A stretch of 64,000 nt of DNA. It comes from Sphaerolaimus hirsutus. Taxonomy: Eukaryota > Nematoda > Chromadorea > Monhysterida > Sphaerolaimidae. Below, piece by piece: positions 12,120 to 24,100 of the stretch. Under the pieces are notes generated by a model. That model was not told the DNA's origin. It did not search any database and worked only from the letters and a program-made list of their open reading frames with translations. The stretch covers positions 11,782,701 to 11,846,700 of the forward strand of contig OZ038450.1 of the NCBI GenBank assembly GCA_964036195.1, in the 5' to 3' direction. Position 1 is the stretch's first letter. Every line of letters starts with the position of its first letter. The position numbers and the translations under genes were made by a program.

Positions 12120-13819
12120 TTAATACAAGCAGTCAGCAATGGGATCTTCATAATAATCACAAATCTGTTCCTCATTCTGCTTGAGATGGAGGTGTCGCGT
12201 GCAGCACAGCTGCTTCACGTAGTTGCAGTCGTACGAGCGCTTGCACGCGCCGACTGCGTAAAATACCCCATGTGACAACAAAAGTTTTACTGACACATTA
12301 TACCCAGAATGTAGAACACGGGGGTGAATGTTTTAAATATAAATACGTAGCCCCAGTGTGGCAAAGCGCCAGAAAAAGAATGGTGCCGAATGCTAAATGG
12401 CGTCGTCACACTGCTAATGTAGGCCAGAAAGCAGTCCCTGTAAAGTACAAAGTAGTGTTAAATGTCATGTACAATGTCAATCAAAACAAAAAAGATTTTA
12501 TTACTGAACTTTGCATGATACTTACCACTTACTTCACACTTTACATGGTTTGGGATTGGCACCAGCGTTCCATCAAGTCAACGCATCTACACTCACAGTA
12601 CTTGGCAGTGGGCTCGTGCTGCTGATCGGGCGGCACGCACATGCCCAGCGGGAAGGCGCTCTCAGCCAGCAGATCGCACAGCAAGCCCCTGCCGCAGGTG
12701 GACGGCCGGCGGTCGACCAGACACGCCGATCCTTGGCTCGGCTCCAGCGACACGCACGTGCCCGATGCTGCGTTGTCAGGCAGTTGTGAAAAGTTGTCGC
12801 AAATTGTGAAATCTTGATGCAAAATTCATATCTCGAGTACTACTGGAGCTTTTTGGATATTGATTCTTGGACACAATATAGATATGGGTAAGTACCTTCA
12901 ACATGGCAATTTAGGGATCTGTAATTTGTGAAAACTGAATTTCTTGTGTATTTCTTATTCAGCGTTCTTGTGCATTTGTAATTTGCGGATACTAAATTTG
13001 TCGCTTTAACGTCACCTTTACTCGTCCATCAAGCTATAACTCCCACCCAAAGTGTCACTCCCTCAAAACCCACCAGCGAACTCGACCGCACTCTCGGGCA
13101 CGGTGTCGGGCAGCATGTGCACGGCCCTGGTGGCCGCGTCGTGCCGCATGCACTTGGCCGGCGAGCAGCACTCGTCCGTGCCGAAACAGTGCCCGCCCGC
13201 CGGCGAGCAGGTCGCCTGTGGTGCAGCGTTGTTTGCTCGGTCGATTATTTGATTGTTTGGTTAATTGATAATAAGTCATAGACATATACACACTGGCTTA
13301 CTAATAAAATTTTTAAAATTTGGAAAAATAAGCTCATAAATCCGCTTTGAACGAATGGGAATGGGTTATTTCGACCAAGGCTCATTCCGAATGTATACCC
13401 GCCCCGAATGTATACCCGCACCGAATGGAAGCATACCCGCTCCGAAGGTAAGCCCGGCCCGAAGGTAGCATCAGTTACCTTCGGGCCGGGCTTACCTTCG
13501 GAGCGGGTATGCTTCCATTCGGGGCGGGTATACATTCGGGGCGGGTTTACATTCGGAGAGGCACAGGCTCGGTTATTTCACCGGAGTGGGTTATTTCTAC
13601 TCTCCGCCAACTGTAGTTGATGAACACCAAATTACAGTAAGCTAAAATGCACTTTCAATCTTGATTTACGAGTTTGCTAAATTTATAGTTTACTGACAGT
13701 AGTAAACTAGTGTTTACTGACAGTAGACAAGAGATAAAAATATTTTAACTGGTTACCTTCACGGATGAAATCGCGACTGTTGATGAAATAATCAAGAATG
13801 CCCATAAAGTGGTTTCCAT
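12120..13819 (-). CDS. Small secreted cysteine-rich protein
   Basis: Exons on the minus strand: 13819-13757, 13215-13074, 12767-12563 and 12253-12120. The first, only 63 nt, encodes METTLWAFLIISSTVAISSV, a good signal peptide, and joins in phase to ATCSPAGGHCFGTDECC. The mature protein has closely spaced cysteines (CFGTDECC, STCGRGLLC, YCECRC, YVKQLCC) and ends DPIADCLY. The pattern is that of small disulfide-rich secreted proteins (dickkopf/colipase-like or hormone precursors); I cannot name the family. The join 12563 to 12253 is out of phase. A candidate exon 12413-12304 (110 nt, fully open, flanked by AG and GT) restores the frame and would make the preceding intron a 149-bp introner. Confidence 0.7.
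12414..12562 (-). mobile_element. Introner supplying a donor splice site
   Basis: On the minus strand it starts GTGCCAATCCCAAACCATG exactly at the end of the exon (CGC TG |) and runs through an inverted-repeat interior to CAGGGACTGC near 12430. The expected CCCCCAG end is eroded; the next AG is at 12414, which is the acceptor if the candidate exon 12413-12304 is real. Confidence 0.7.
13386..13556. repeat. Near-perfect GC-rich palindrome
   Basis: CCGAATGTATACCCGC and CCGAAGGTAAGCCCGG units form a left arm, mirrored by CCGGGCTTACCTTCGG and GCGGGTATACATTCGG on the right, centred near 13470. It lies in the first intron of the cysteine-rich gene. The flanks (GGTTATTTCGACC, GGTTATTTCACC) suggest an older outer repeat. 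Confidence 0.8.
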
Positions 13820-15471
13820 TTTTCCGTAAATCCGCATGTCAAACTGCGTATAGGGTTTCATTTCAGAAAACATTACAAAGACAACTCGCAAAGCGCCGCC
13901 GCGAGCCGCGCCGAGAAAAATAAAGACTAGTTCACAGGAATATCCTTAGACAGCAGTAGCTCTCTACTAAAATAGACGGCAGTCTAAAAAGCCATGCCCG
14001 CTATGGTAGTATCATATAAAAATACGGGGCTGCATTTTCGGCGGCACTCAGCCATAGTGCCCACGTCCCGATGCAGCGGGCGCAACGCGCATCACATGGA
14101 AACACTATCTGAGCTTCATATCGTTGCTGCCGCGCCGGCGGCATTCGCGGCCACTGGAAATGGCCATGCCTTGTGGGATGCATGCAAGTGCGGCTCAACC
14201 TTCATACTTACATACGGGTATTTCACATGGTGGAATTGCGTAGAGCAAAGAAAGCATTCGTCTTGAAAATAACATACTGTGGCCCAGTAGCCGGAGGCTG
14301 GGAAAACCGAGAAAATGATAGCTTATTGGACTTGACCGCCTCGCGGCAAACGCACGGCAGCAATAGGAAAGGACGGGTGTTAAGCACCACTCAGCCGCAG
14401 GGCGACGCAATGCATGCCTACATTCACGATGCTGAAAAACAGCAGTAAAACGAGCAAATTACCGACTGGCAACAACCGACTAAACAGCGAAGGACACCGT
14501 CTCAATAACGTGCCACCGCGAAAGCGCATGACAATCGGACACTTGCAGCCCTCGCCTCAAGTCCATTCGAGTCATGCACAAACAAATATAGCACCCGTGC
14601 ATGCCGACGCTAACAAGCCAGCAGTCGGCAGCCTCAAGTATTGCGCGCGGCAGTAGTTTCCCTTTTCAACTGCAGCTTTGCATGTGAATTTGCATGCGAC
14701 GGCGGCGCGAGCGCGCCGATGGGCGTCCATGTGGCAGAGTGAAAACGAGAATTGTAACTCGCTAGCGCTGGGGGGGGGGGCTAAAACCAATTTCCACAGT
14801 GGCATTGCCACCGGTTGATTTTCTTGGAACGGCTTATCGAGGGCCGAAGGGACACTTGCGCGCGCAAAAACGATTTTGCGAGTCATTTTAGCCTATTTTA
14901 TGTAAATATGAATGCTCAACTTGATCTATTTTACGTGGAAATGGAGTTACTATAACCTTAGCGAGTTATGATTAGTTGTCAGGTGGGGCTTTTCACACGC
15001 AGAAAAATAGTTGCACTATGATGCCGAGAAGTAAAAGGGTATTTACGTTGGAGTGTTAACCCAGAATAATAAGAAACGCCTGGCAGGTTTCGGGGTTCAC
15101 TATCCAGTGCCAAAATCCGCCAACCTAAAAATCTCGTCAACATATCGATGTTGACCGCTAAACACACCTGTCTTTTTTAAAAGACTGTTTTCACTACATT
15201 AGCCTTCACTAGCCGTGACTGCATTGATTGACTAACTTTTCAATTGCTTTTAAGGTCATGGGAAACAGGTCAAAATCTAGTATCGTTTCATGGTAGAATG
15301 GTTTCTGAATGAGAAATAGAATGTGCTAAAATGAATTCAATGCTTCGGAGGCTTGAGCTACAAATAATGACTATGATTGAAGCAATAGATTATTCTAGGT
15401 ACACAAAGTGACAGACCGAAAACCCTTAACGCAACAAACATGAAAATGTGCCGACGGAGACAGAAACAAAA
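13820..15471. other. Spacer with an unexplained GC-rich block
   Basis: Lies between the start of the cysteine-rich gene and the 3' end of DNAJA3. Roughly 13880-14880 is more GC-rich than other spacers and has several unrelated open frames, but none shows recognisable protein features or a clear exon. It may hold the promoter and 5' leader of the minus-strand gene. I see no introner or MITE here. Confidence 0.4.
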
Positions 15472-18400
15472 TCACGCGCTGGACTTTATTTTTTCCGAGT
15501 CTTTTAAATTATCCGCCTCTGGTTTTGTATTTTCCATGTTTGAGGGGTCAGAAACATCGTCGGGTCTGCGCCGCATGCTCAAAAATCGTTTTGGGTTGAC
15601 GTTCAGTGAATCACGAATACGCTGCAAGAGGTCGTCATCGCCGGCGTGCACGCGTCCACCTGCAGTGGCCACCGTCTAGATAAATATAAAGTCGTGACTT
15701 GGAGCATAGAAAAAGTCTAAATATCTACCTATATGCATAGTTGTTAAAACGCATTTACTTTTACTCGATAAATACGTAAATATATTCCAGTACAGAGTAA
15801 ATACATTTACGTTTCCTCCGAAAAAAAGTTCCTTTACTCGCATTTACGTATACTTTTTGAAAGTACTCGAGTACAGAAAACGCATTTATGATCGGTGTTT
15901 ATATAGGTTTTTTCATGGCATGGCAGGGAGAAAAATGTGAAAAAGGCTAAAAATAGGAAAAATAGTCAAAAATGGGTGTATCTGATCATATAAATATAGC
16001 CAAAAATCTGAAAATAGGTGAGTTTAAATTTGAAAATGGGCAAAACATGTTGAAAGTAGCGATTTTGACTGAAAATTTTGTGCAAAATTTCTCAAAAATA
16101 CTCACATTTACGTTTTCTAGGAAAAAAGTATTTTACTCACGTGAACTCAAGAGTAAAAGTAAAAAAATTACTTTACGTTTTCTGTACTCAGGGGTTCAGT
16201 AAAAAATAAATACTTTACGTTTACGTATACTTTAACAAAGTTGGGTACTTTTAGCAACTCTGCCTGTATGGCGAACAACTGCAACCCCAAAATTCCAGAT
16301 ATGCAACTATTTATATACACTATTGATCACCCAACACAACGCACATTATCTAGCCCAAAATAGCTCGTTTTATCTTCCCTAGCCACCCGGTCGACTCAGG
16401 CTTCTCGTCACGGTCAGAATCGGGCCTCTCAACCCCGTCAACATTCGTGGAGTGAGCGCCACCGCTGCCGCCACTTTTTGACTCTGAAAAATGACGCGCG
16501 AAATTCAGATTGGGGCATCCGGTGGCGCGCACGTGCACACGCGATAATAAATATGAACATTGATAGACGCACCTGAATGTGTCTCGGCCATGCCATCGAC
16601 AGATCCCAAAATTGTGTCGTCCAATTCAGCAAAGGCGCGCATCAGAGCCCGCTGTTTCTCTGTCAATTTCCTGCATAAATACAAAACAATTTGACACAAC
16701 AATAATCAAACCAGTGGCCAGTCCGAAAATGGTATAGTAAAAAGGACAACCTTCCTCTTCAGTCTTCACTTTGCCTTTTACTTTCCTCTTTAATTTTTCC
16801 ACTTGTGGAAGTTGGTACCAGCACCAGGGGGCAATCCCAAAGTGTCAACGGTGTATCCAAATTTTATGTTTTTGTATCCAAACTTCATGTTTGGTAATAA
16901 GATATGCATACAAAAAGACTTGGATACACAGTTGACACCTTAGGATTGGTCCCTGGTGCTGGTTCCATTAGTGGAAAATCAAAGAGGAACTTAAAAAGTA
17001 AAGAGGAAAGTGAAGAGTGAAGAACAGAGTTATCCTTTTTAACACTTGCGGCCGCAGTTTCCAACAGCCGACCCACCTAGGTATTCTCACTCTAACATGC
17101 AGATAATGGTCGCCATAACCATACTGATTGACCCTTTTGATTCCCTTGCCAGCCAAACGGAGTCTCGTGTGCGACGAGGTGCCGGCGGGCACGCGCACTG
17201 TCATCTCGTCGTAGATGCCGGGCACGCGCACCGTGCCGCCGAGCACCGCCTGCGACAGGCTCACGGCAGCGTCGCTGTGCACGTCGGAGCCCTCGCGACG
17301 GAAGTATTTCGATGGGGACACCTGTGCGTGGGATTGAAAGTGAATACGTGGGCAGTTTCGTAAATTTATGATGCAAAAGTCATTTACCAAACGTCATTAC
17401 CCCGTTTGCACGTTGCAGAATATTTTAGGGGTCAATTCCGCAAGTGAAAAACATTTGAGAGTGAGAAGTAAAAAGAGAAAAAAATTGTAAATAAAAAAGC
17501 AAAAACGTGGTAAAATGAGAAGTGAAATGCAAGCAAAAAGTCAAAAACGAATAAAAGTGAAAAGTTCATTTCGCTTTCAACTTTTTACTTCTCATTTCAC
17601 GTCTCACTTCTCATTTAACTTCGCTTCTAACTTTATACTTGCCATTGCACTTCTCATTTTTCATTTCACTTCCCTTTAAACTTGCCATTTCACCAAACAC
17701 TTCTCAAATAGTTTTTTACTTATCCACGTTCGGAATTGAAACCCTACAATAAAACCACAAACGAACCAAACCGACTAAAATCTGGAACCAAATTCAGTTG
17801 TCACATACACTTCCACAAACCTTGACTTGCACAAACAGCTGCGACAATCCGACGGGCACGCGGAGCGTCTGTCCATCCTCCACGCCGGGCGGCACCTGCA
17901 CGCCCACAGTCTTCCTATATACCTGCTTGCCGGTGCCTTCGCAGTTGAGGCACGGGTTTTTGTTGGCTTCACCCGTACCGCCGCACGTGCGGCACGTTTG
18001 CCGCAGTAGAAAGCCACCGGTCTGCGGATAGTGATTTGATTTTTAAGTTTTTTTTAAAGATTTAGGTGTTTGAATGGGAAGCTTGAAGACTATTATAACG
18101 ATTCAGAGATGTTGCCACAGGAGAGGAGAGTCGAGAATCACTCTTGGCTAGAATTCGAACGATATATCGTATCGAATATATGATTATGATATCGACTATT
18201 TTTTCGTATCAAATATAGATTTCGAGTATAGAGTTCCGAAAAAATCTCGAATATCGATACCGAAAAGTGATATTGTCCGAACCCAATGACTTGTCAAGTG
18301 ACTTGACAATGTTAACCTGGAAGGTTTCCATGCCAGTCCCATTACAGTAAGGACACTTGACCAGTTTATAGCCCGGTTCCGTTTTCCTGCCGTCGCACCG

Positions 18401-20068
18401 GTCGCACGTGTCGACCACGTTGACGGGCACCTCCTTGGTAACGCCCTTGGCCGCTTCCTGGGGGCAGTCTCAGACCCTGTGAAATTCCCTGTAAAATGTC
18501 AAATGTCACGCAAAGCGTCAAAAGTCAGGTAAAATGCCCGGTAAAATGGCAAACGAGCGTTTGCCATTTGACCGGCCATTTTACACGACTTTTGACGCTT
18601 TGCGTGACATTTGACATTTTACAGGGTGTTTTACAGGGTCCGGGACTGGCACCTGGAAGCTCAGCGTGATCATTGTCTCCTGCGTGGCGCCGTGGCCCGC
18701 CCGTTTCGACTCGGCGTGCGCGCTGTCGCCGCCGAATTGGGAAAAGAAATCGTTGAAGCCGGCCGATTGGCGGCCGCCGCGCGACTGCCCGCCGAATGTG
18801 CCGAATATTTCTGCGCGTTTTTCTTTTGGCAGGTGCGTATTACACGCAAGATGAAGAATTGTTGATCGGGGGAAGGGTCGGTAGAAAGTAAAGAAAGTGC
18901 CTTTTTAGCTACCATATTTCTTAGCTAGCTTCGTCGAAATACCGCAGGGGTTTTTTTTCATTTCGACAGCAAATTTTGAGGGTGGGGTTAAGTTCAAGGG
19001 GGGCTCGTTAGAGGGTGGTTTATTATTTCGCCAGATATTTTATGAAATTACGTTTACGTTATTACGTTATTATATGTTATGTTATTACGCCAGATATTTT
19101 ATGTTATTTCGTTTATGTTTATTATTTCCTCAAATGAGATCCCGAAAATTTTACAGCGATTTTCCAGGATATGATCAGTTCACACTGGCTCTTGAAATTG
19201 CACATGGAGAGCTCCAGACATGAAATACAAAAACTGACGTCTAAACAGTTCTTCCGGGTCAACAGTGGAGCTATACTGGAAGCCACCAGGGAAGCCGCCA
19301 GCCTGGTAACCCGACGGGCCGGCTCCGCCCATTTGCTGGGCACTCTGACCCCATTGGTCGTACTGCTGCCGCTTGCCCTCGTCGCCCAGCACCTGGAATA
19401 AGGTTAGAATTTTGTTGACATAAATGACAACACGTTGACAACACACACGATTTGAGGATTGATGAATGACTCGAAAAGAATCAAAGCTTCAGAATACTGA
19501 AATCCCACACTTAACGGTACTCATTGAAATATGTTTCCTTGTTTTTGATTTTCTAGTATGCGCGAAAAATCTGCATACTTGGCAATAATCACGCTTAGCG
19601 TGGGAACCTACCATAACCCATCTGCATAATGAAGCCAAAATTATACAGGTTTTTCAGCATCATATTTCGTTTTAACTATGGAATAATTAATTACAAAATT
19701 TATCACAAGATTTTATTCATTAAATTATGATACGATTCAGCACATACTTTGCGGTCCGCCAAGTATACACACATTCACGTCCATTGACGTACCTCGTAGG
19801 CCTCTGACACTTCATGGAACTTCTTACCGGCCTCTGGCGATTTATTCACATCTGGATGAAATTTCTTAGCCAGTTTGTAATAGGCTTTCTTGATATCTTT
19901 CCCTGTAGCGCTCTTACTGACTCCAAGAATGTCATAGTAACTTTTCTTGGTTGTACTGAAGGGAGGGCTTGTGTGCAGCTGCCTAGCGGCGAAAGCGACC
20001 AACTGCGGCTCTGCATTGAAGTTTTTATGAAAGAAGTTATGAAAGGCACGTTTAATAGCTGGCACCAT
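15472..20068 (-). CDS. DNAJA3: Mitochondrial Hsp40 co-chaperone DNAJA3/Tid1, two alternative C-termini
   Basis: Exons 20068-19793, 19392-19239, 18810-18653, 18457-18317, 18021-17821, 17321-17077, 16670-16573, then 16483-16350 (468 residues) or 15659-15472 (486 residues), all in phase. The N-terminus ([17 protein letters not shown] ... RQLHTS) looks like a mitochondrial presequence. A J domain follows ([23 protein letters not shown] in FHPDVNK), then a Gly/Phe region and four CxxCxG zinc repeats (CDRCDG, CPYCNG, CRTCGG, CLNCEG). The C-terminal substrate domains include [13 protein letters not shown] and [15 protein letters not shown]. The protein delivers clients to mitochondrial Hsp70. The first last-exon ends [12 protein letters not shown], like the long human form; the second gives an unrelated basic tail. 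Both accept the same phase-1 donor. The intron 18652-18458 is an introner. Confidence 0.93.
15736..16262. mobile_element. MITE, ATAGTTGTTAAAA family, 8-bp target duplication
   Basis: It begins CATAGTTGTTAAAACGC and ends TTTTAGCAACTCTG. It is flanked by CCTATATG (15728-15735) and CCTGTATG (16263-16270), which match at 7 of 8 positions as for a hAT-type insertion. It separates the two alternative last exons of DNAJA3. Confidence 0.75.
16740..17045. mobile_element. Composite: second-type introner split by a first-type introner
   Basis: The outer arms are purine/pyrimidine-rich inverted repeats (CTTTTACTTTCCTC ... GAGGAAAGTGAAGAG) converging on TTCCACTTGTGGAAGTTGG and GGTTCCATTAGTGGAAAA. Between them (16825-16957) lies an inner unit with GGGGGCAATCCCAAAGTG and GGATTGGTCCCTGGTGC ends and a GTATCCAAATTTTATG core. 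It lies in the DNAJA3 intron 17076-16671. Confidence 0.6.
17428..17745. mobile_element. Second-type introner relic (TTCCGCAAGTG ends)
   Basis: GGGGTCAATTCCGCAAGTG on the left and CCACGTTCGGAATTGAAACCC on the right flank AAGTGAGAAGT/ACTTCTCATTT inverted low-complexity arms. It is related to the copy at 57712-58363. It lies in the DNAJA3 intron 17820-17322. Confidence 0.55.
18458..18652 (-). mobile_element. Introner: whole 195-bp DNAJA3 intron is one element
   Basis: On the minus strand it begins GTGCCAGTCCCGGACCCTG and ends GGTCTGAGACTGCCCCCAG, between TTC CAG and GAA GCG (phase 0). It has the same length as the element at 5004-5198 and the same internal hairpin (CCGGTAAAATGGCAAACG). Both splice sites are the element's own ends. 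Confidence 0.93.
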
Positions 20069-21170
20069 TGCAGATCACAAGCACTCACACTCAAATTCCA
20101 CTCATTTGTGTACACGATGCAAACACAATTGAAAACACCAAAGCCGGCATAACAAACCATTTGCCACAGGCGATAAAATTCTGCAAGGATTGCGCGAGTG
20201 TAATCCAGCTGCTGACGTCACGTTGACGGGCCCCACGTGCCGCGGAAACGAATCGCATGCACGGCACAATCTGACAATCAGCCCTCCCCCTCTCGAAACC
20301 CTGCCGGCACAGAAAACCATCGCAAAAATCAACAATAACAGAACACTATTAACGTAGACAACAGCGCACCATTAGGAAATCGACATCTTTCCTTTTTTTA
20401 TTGAAGTGAGTTTTTTTTCGGATCAGGGCACGTATGGCAACTTGGCCCACGTCGAAGTTACCCGTTGCGTATTGTACCAACCAGAGTGAAAGCTCAAAAC
20501 TGAATAAAAATCGCTCAAATTTGCTACATTTTGCCAATTTTTACGTTCATAATCGCTATTTTCGTCTATATGGATGGCATATACGTATTTTTAGCCATAT
20601 TTCGCCTCGTTAGTTTTATACTTATAGCGATTTCGAAACGGTTGGCCGGCTGCCCAGTTCAGATACGGGGATTCAAACCGTTTATTCGAAAGAATGTATC
20701 TGGATAACACGGGATTCCGGCCACATTCTAACCAACTATCTATACGATTAGGCTATTCAAACTTAAACTTTCTTCCATCCTGATTCGGGGAAAGTTTTTA
20801 CAATGTGTACGATCTGTTCAATCTAAATTTGTGTTGCGTGTCAACGTTATCCCTCCTTGATCCGTTATCACGTATCCAATTATCTTTTTCTAAAAAATTA
20901 AAAGGGAACCATGCTGTATGAGGACTTGGCGCAACGCCAGCAGATTTGGATACACCCGACATAAATTGAAATAAATAGAAATACACCGTCACCGACGAGG
21001 GCGAACAGGTGTGTCAACAAGTGTGCGGGATATTTCTATCATTTTCAACTATTAGCGGCCATTTCTGGTCGCTTAATTGCATTCTGCAACCATAGTCAGT
21101 GTCGCATGCGGAAATCCTGCGTCTTTTATAATACGCAGCCCGGGAAATTGGCAGCAAGCCAAGTCCTCAT
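20069..21170. promoter_or_regulatory. Divergent intergenic region, DNAJA3 / POLR1F
   Basis: The two genes are transcribed away from each other across 1.1 kb, so this stretch should hold both promoters and 5' leaders. Only the region next to the DNAJA3 start is GC-rich. I see no motif I would defend as a core promoter. Confidence 0.45.
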
Positions 21171-24100
21171 ATGTGGTACGATCCAAATAAAATCGTCAAA
21201 AGTTCGAGTAGGGCGTGTCATTGTGAAATGAGGTGGCAGTGGCAGAAAGGCTGCGACTTTGATCAGCTGCAGGCGGCCGCGGCCAAGGCGCCAAAGTCCA
21301 GTGGTATACGCCGTAGAAAAAAGTTGTCGCGCATGGTCTACGTGCCATATCATATGATGGGCAATCCCCAGCTCGCTGTGCAGAATGATTTAGAGAAGAA
21401 TGTTTTGAAATGGGATAATGAGTACGTTTGTTTGATCGTTTCAATGGAGTTGTTATGTCATTTTTAACACTATTTTTACCTCAATCGCAGGTTCGATGCA
21501 ATCGTTCTCGCCTTGGGCAAGGTGAAGGCTGTATCGCCAGCGATCGTCCGCGACACTTTACCCGGCTCATTCCTCCGAATAGAAGCAACTGCAGTCCTGT
21601 TTGCGCCCGTTATTGGCGCTGAATATGAGGGTTGGCTTATTTTAGAACAGGGTTTGAATTTCCGTATCTGTGTGTGCCACACGTACAACGCTGGGCGCCG
21701 TCTTAGAGTTGCTTTGTTGGCTCTGAGGCTTTTCAAGTTTGAATATTTCGAACTCGAATTTTTTTCAGCCACTTATTCATATTCCTAGACAGTCAACTAC
21801 TTCACGGAAAAGTAACACATAACACAATGGTATATGGTACAGGGTGCGGGACTGCACCCAGGTCTCCACAGTGGACTTGACAATAAGACACTTGACTTGA
21901 CACTTCATATATATATATATATATACACATATCTATTCTTTCTCCATACCTCTTTACTTTTATCTATACTTTCTCTGCTGTTGAGGCAAAAAAGTTCATT
22001 TTTCATAATTAGAAAATTGGTTTTTCCATCCCTAACCTTTCTGTTTACAGCGTCCGTACTACAAACGAATGGCGTGCTGCCCAAACGAGGCAAGGTGTTT
22101 GCGCTGGTTCACGATTGGGTGCCGTGCTCTGTGCGCGGCGGGCGGCGCGCCAAGTCCGCCCATTTCAATGCAGACCAGCCGTCCACTAGTGGTTAGTCAA
22201 TTTCCCCCGCATATTCAATTGTTGCTGTATTTGGTGTCGAATTCACAAGACCGAAAAGTCAAAATTTCGCTAAAAAAGTCAAAATTCTAACCTCTTTCTT
22301 GTTTGATTCGGCGTAGATCAATGTGTATTGCGCAGGTGAAGGCAGCAAAGCCGATGCTGATTTCACAAAGCTTTCGCACGGTCAACGTATTGTTATTCGC
22401 GTGGTTAGCATTGACAAACAGAAGAACCAGGTGGAACTATTCGGCGATTTTGTCCGCAGCATGAGGTTTGGTTTAATCATTTAAAGTCGCCTATCATGTT
22501 TGATAGGGTGAATTTAAATATAAGATTGGGAGATAGCGTTTTTGAATGACCATTGATTGCCACAAAGGCAGCGGAAAGGTCACCAATTTCATGTATTTAA
22601 TTTAGCTAATTTTGTTCACATGCTCCGTCTACAAAAAAAGGCCGGGCGTCACAAAACTACGCCACGTTCTGTCAATGTCAATCAAAACTTTACTAGCATT
22701 TTAATGGCGCATTTACACCACGCGATGCGATTGCAATCGGATAAAAATCTGTTTCACACGCAGCAAAAAGGATGACCAGCTGCCTGAAAAGCTTGCCTTG
22801 CCGTCGCCGTTCAAGCAAAACATCGCCAGCCATTCCGTATTCACACCGGAGAAATTAGAAAGCGTCTACGATGCCGATTTGACGTTCAGTCAGCCGCATC
22901 AGGATCTCGTCAAATCGGTTCTGAAATTTTCACATTCAGATTCCGGTTCTGATGAGGATTCGGTCAGATCAGACTCTGATACCGGAAAAAAGGCAAAAAA
23001 GCGGAAAAAGAAGGATAAAGAGTTGTCTGAACTGAGCGTGAAGGCAGAGGTTGGAAAGCATTGTTTGGTGGTTTTTTTGATATCCTGGTGTCAGTCCAGG
23101 GACGTATCCAGGATTTTTAAGCGGGGGGGGCTGCTTGTTTACGGAAGCCGGCGAGGGGGGGGGGGCTCAGCCCCCCCCCCCCTAAAATTTTAGTTACATA
23201 GTGGCGGAATGGCGCCATGGCGCTGACGCCATTAGTAGGCGCCACGCCATGGCGCAATTGGCGTTGGCGCCAGCGCCATGGAACGCTGTATATATATGTA
23301 AATATACATACAAAACAGCAAAAAGCACAACATTGAGTGTATTTGTAACGATTTGTGGCCACATGTAGATAATCTGATGATAATACCTAGGTCTGGTGAA
23401 GAATGCGCGCTTGCGCGCAAAAAAATTTTACGCTGACGTTGAGAAAGTCGCATTTTCCGGTCACTTTCTCGTCTCACCCCGGGATTGGGGGGGGGGGCTG
23501 CAGCCCCCCCCGCCCCCCCCCTGGATACGGCCCTGTGTCAGTCCCAAAGACTGTAAAATGTCAAACGTTATGCAAAGTGTCAAAAGTTATGTAAACTCGC
23601 AAACGTACGTGACCGGGAATTTTACATGACTTTTGACACTTTGCATGACAATTGACATGTTGTAGGGCATTTTACAGGGTCTGGGACTGCCCCAGTTGTA
23701 ACTGGGTAGTATGACAAGCATTTCGCCATGGCGCTTTTACATCACTAAATATAAAAGATAAGCCGGTGTGTTCAACCAACTTCTGGAGTATGAGAAGTCG
23801 CTCTCAATGTATCAAGATCTCTGCTAAGCTTAATTGAGCATAATTCCATGTCCAATTTCGTCGCAAGTCACAAGCAGCGTAAATATTTTCAAAGCGCTCT
23901 TGGCAAAAATTGACCGCTCAAAGGTATTTAGGACTAGCAGCCCCCACTAAACCTTTGGCCTTATAAACACCTTCCCGGTCAAGTAAGCCACCCATTTTTT
24001 TGTTTCACTTCGGAAGCTATATCTCGGGCTATGGTGGGGTTATAGAGCTGAAACTTTGTGAATATATACTTGTAACTAGGGTTGGAAAAAAAAACGTTTT

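Noticed and set aside
14572-14886. Minus-strand 104-codon frame
   Set aside because: No domain, no splice partners and a run of G near its middle; probably chance in a GC-rich spacer.
23117-23477. Open frames in the G/C-run region as genes
   Set aside because: They lie inside a hAT-type MITE; the same frames recur in its copies at 27, 63.0 and 63.5 kb.
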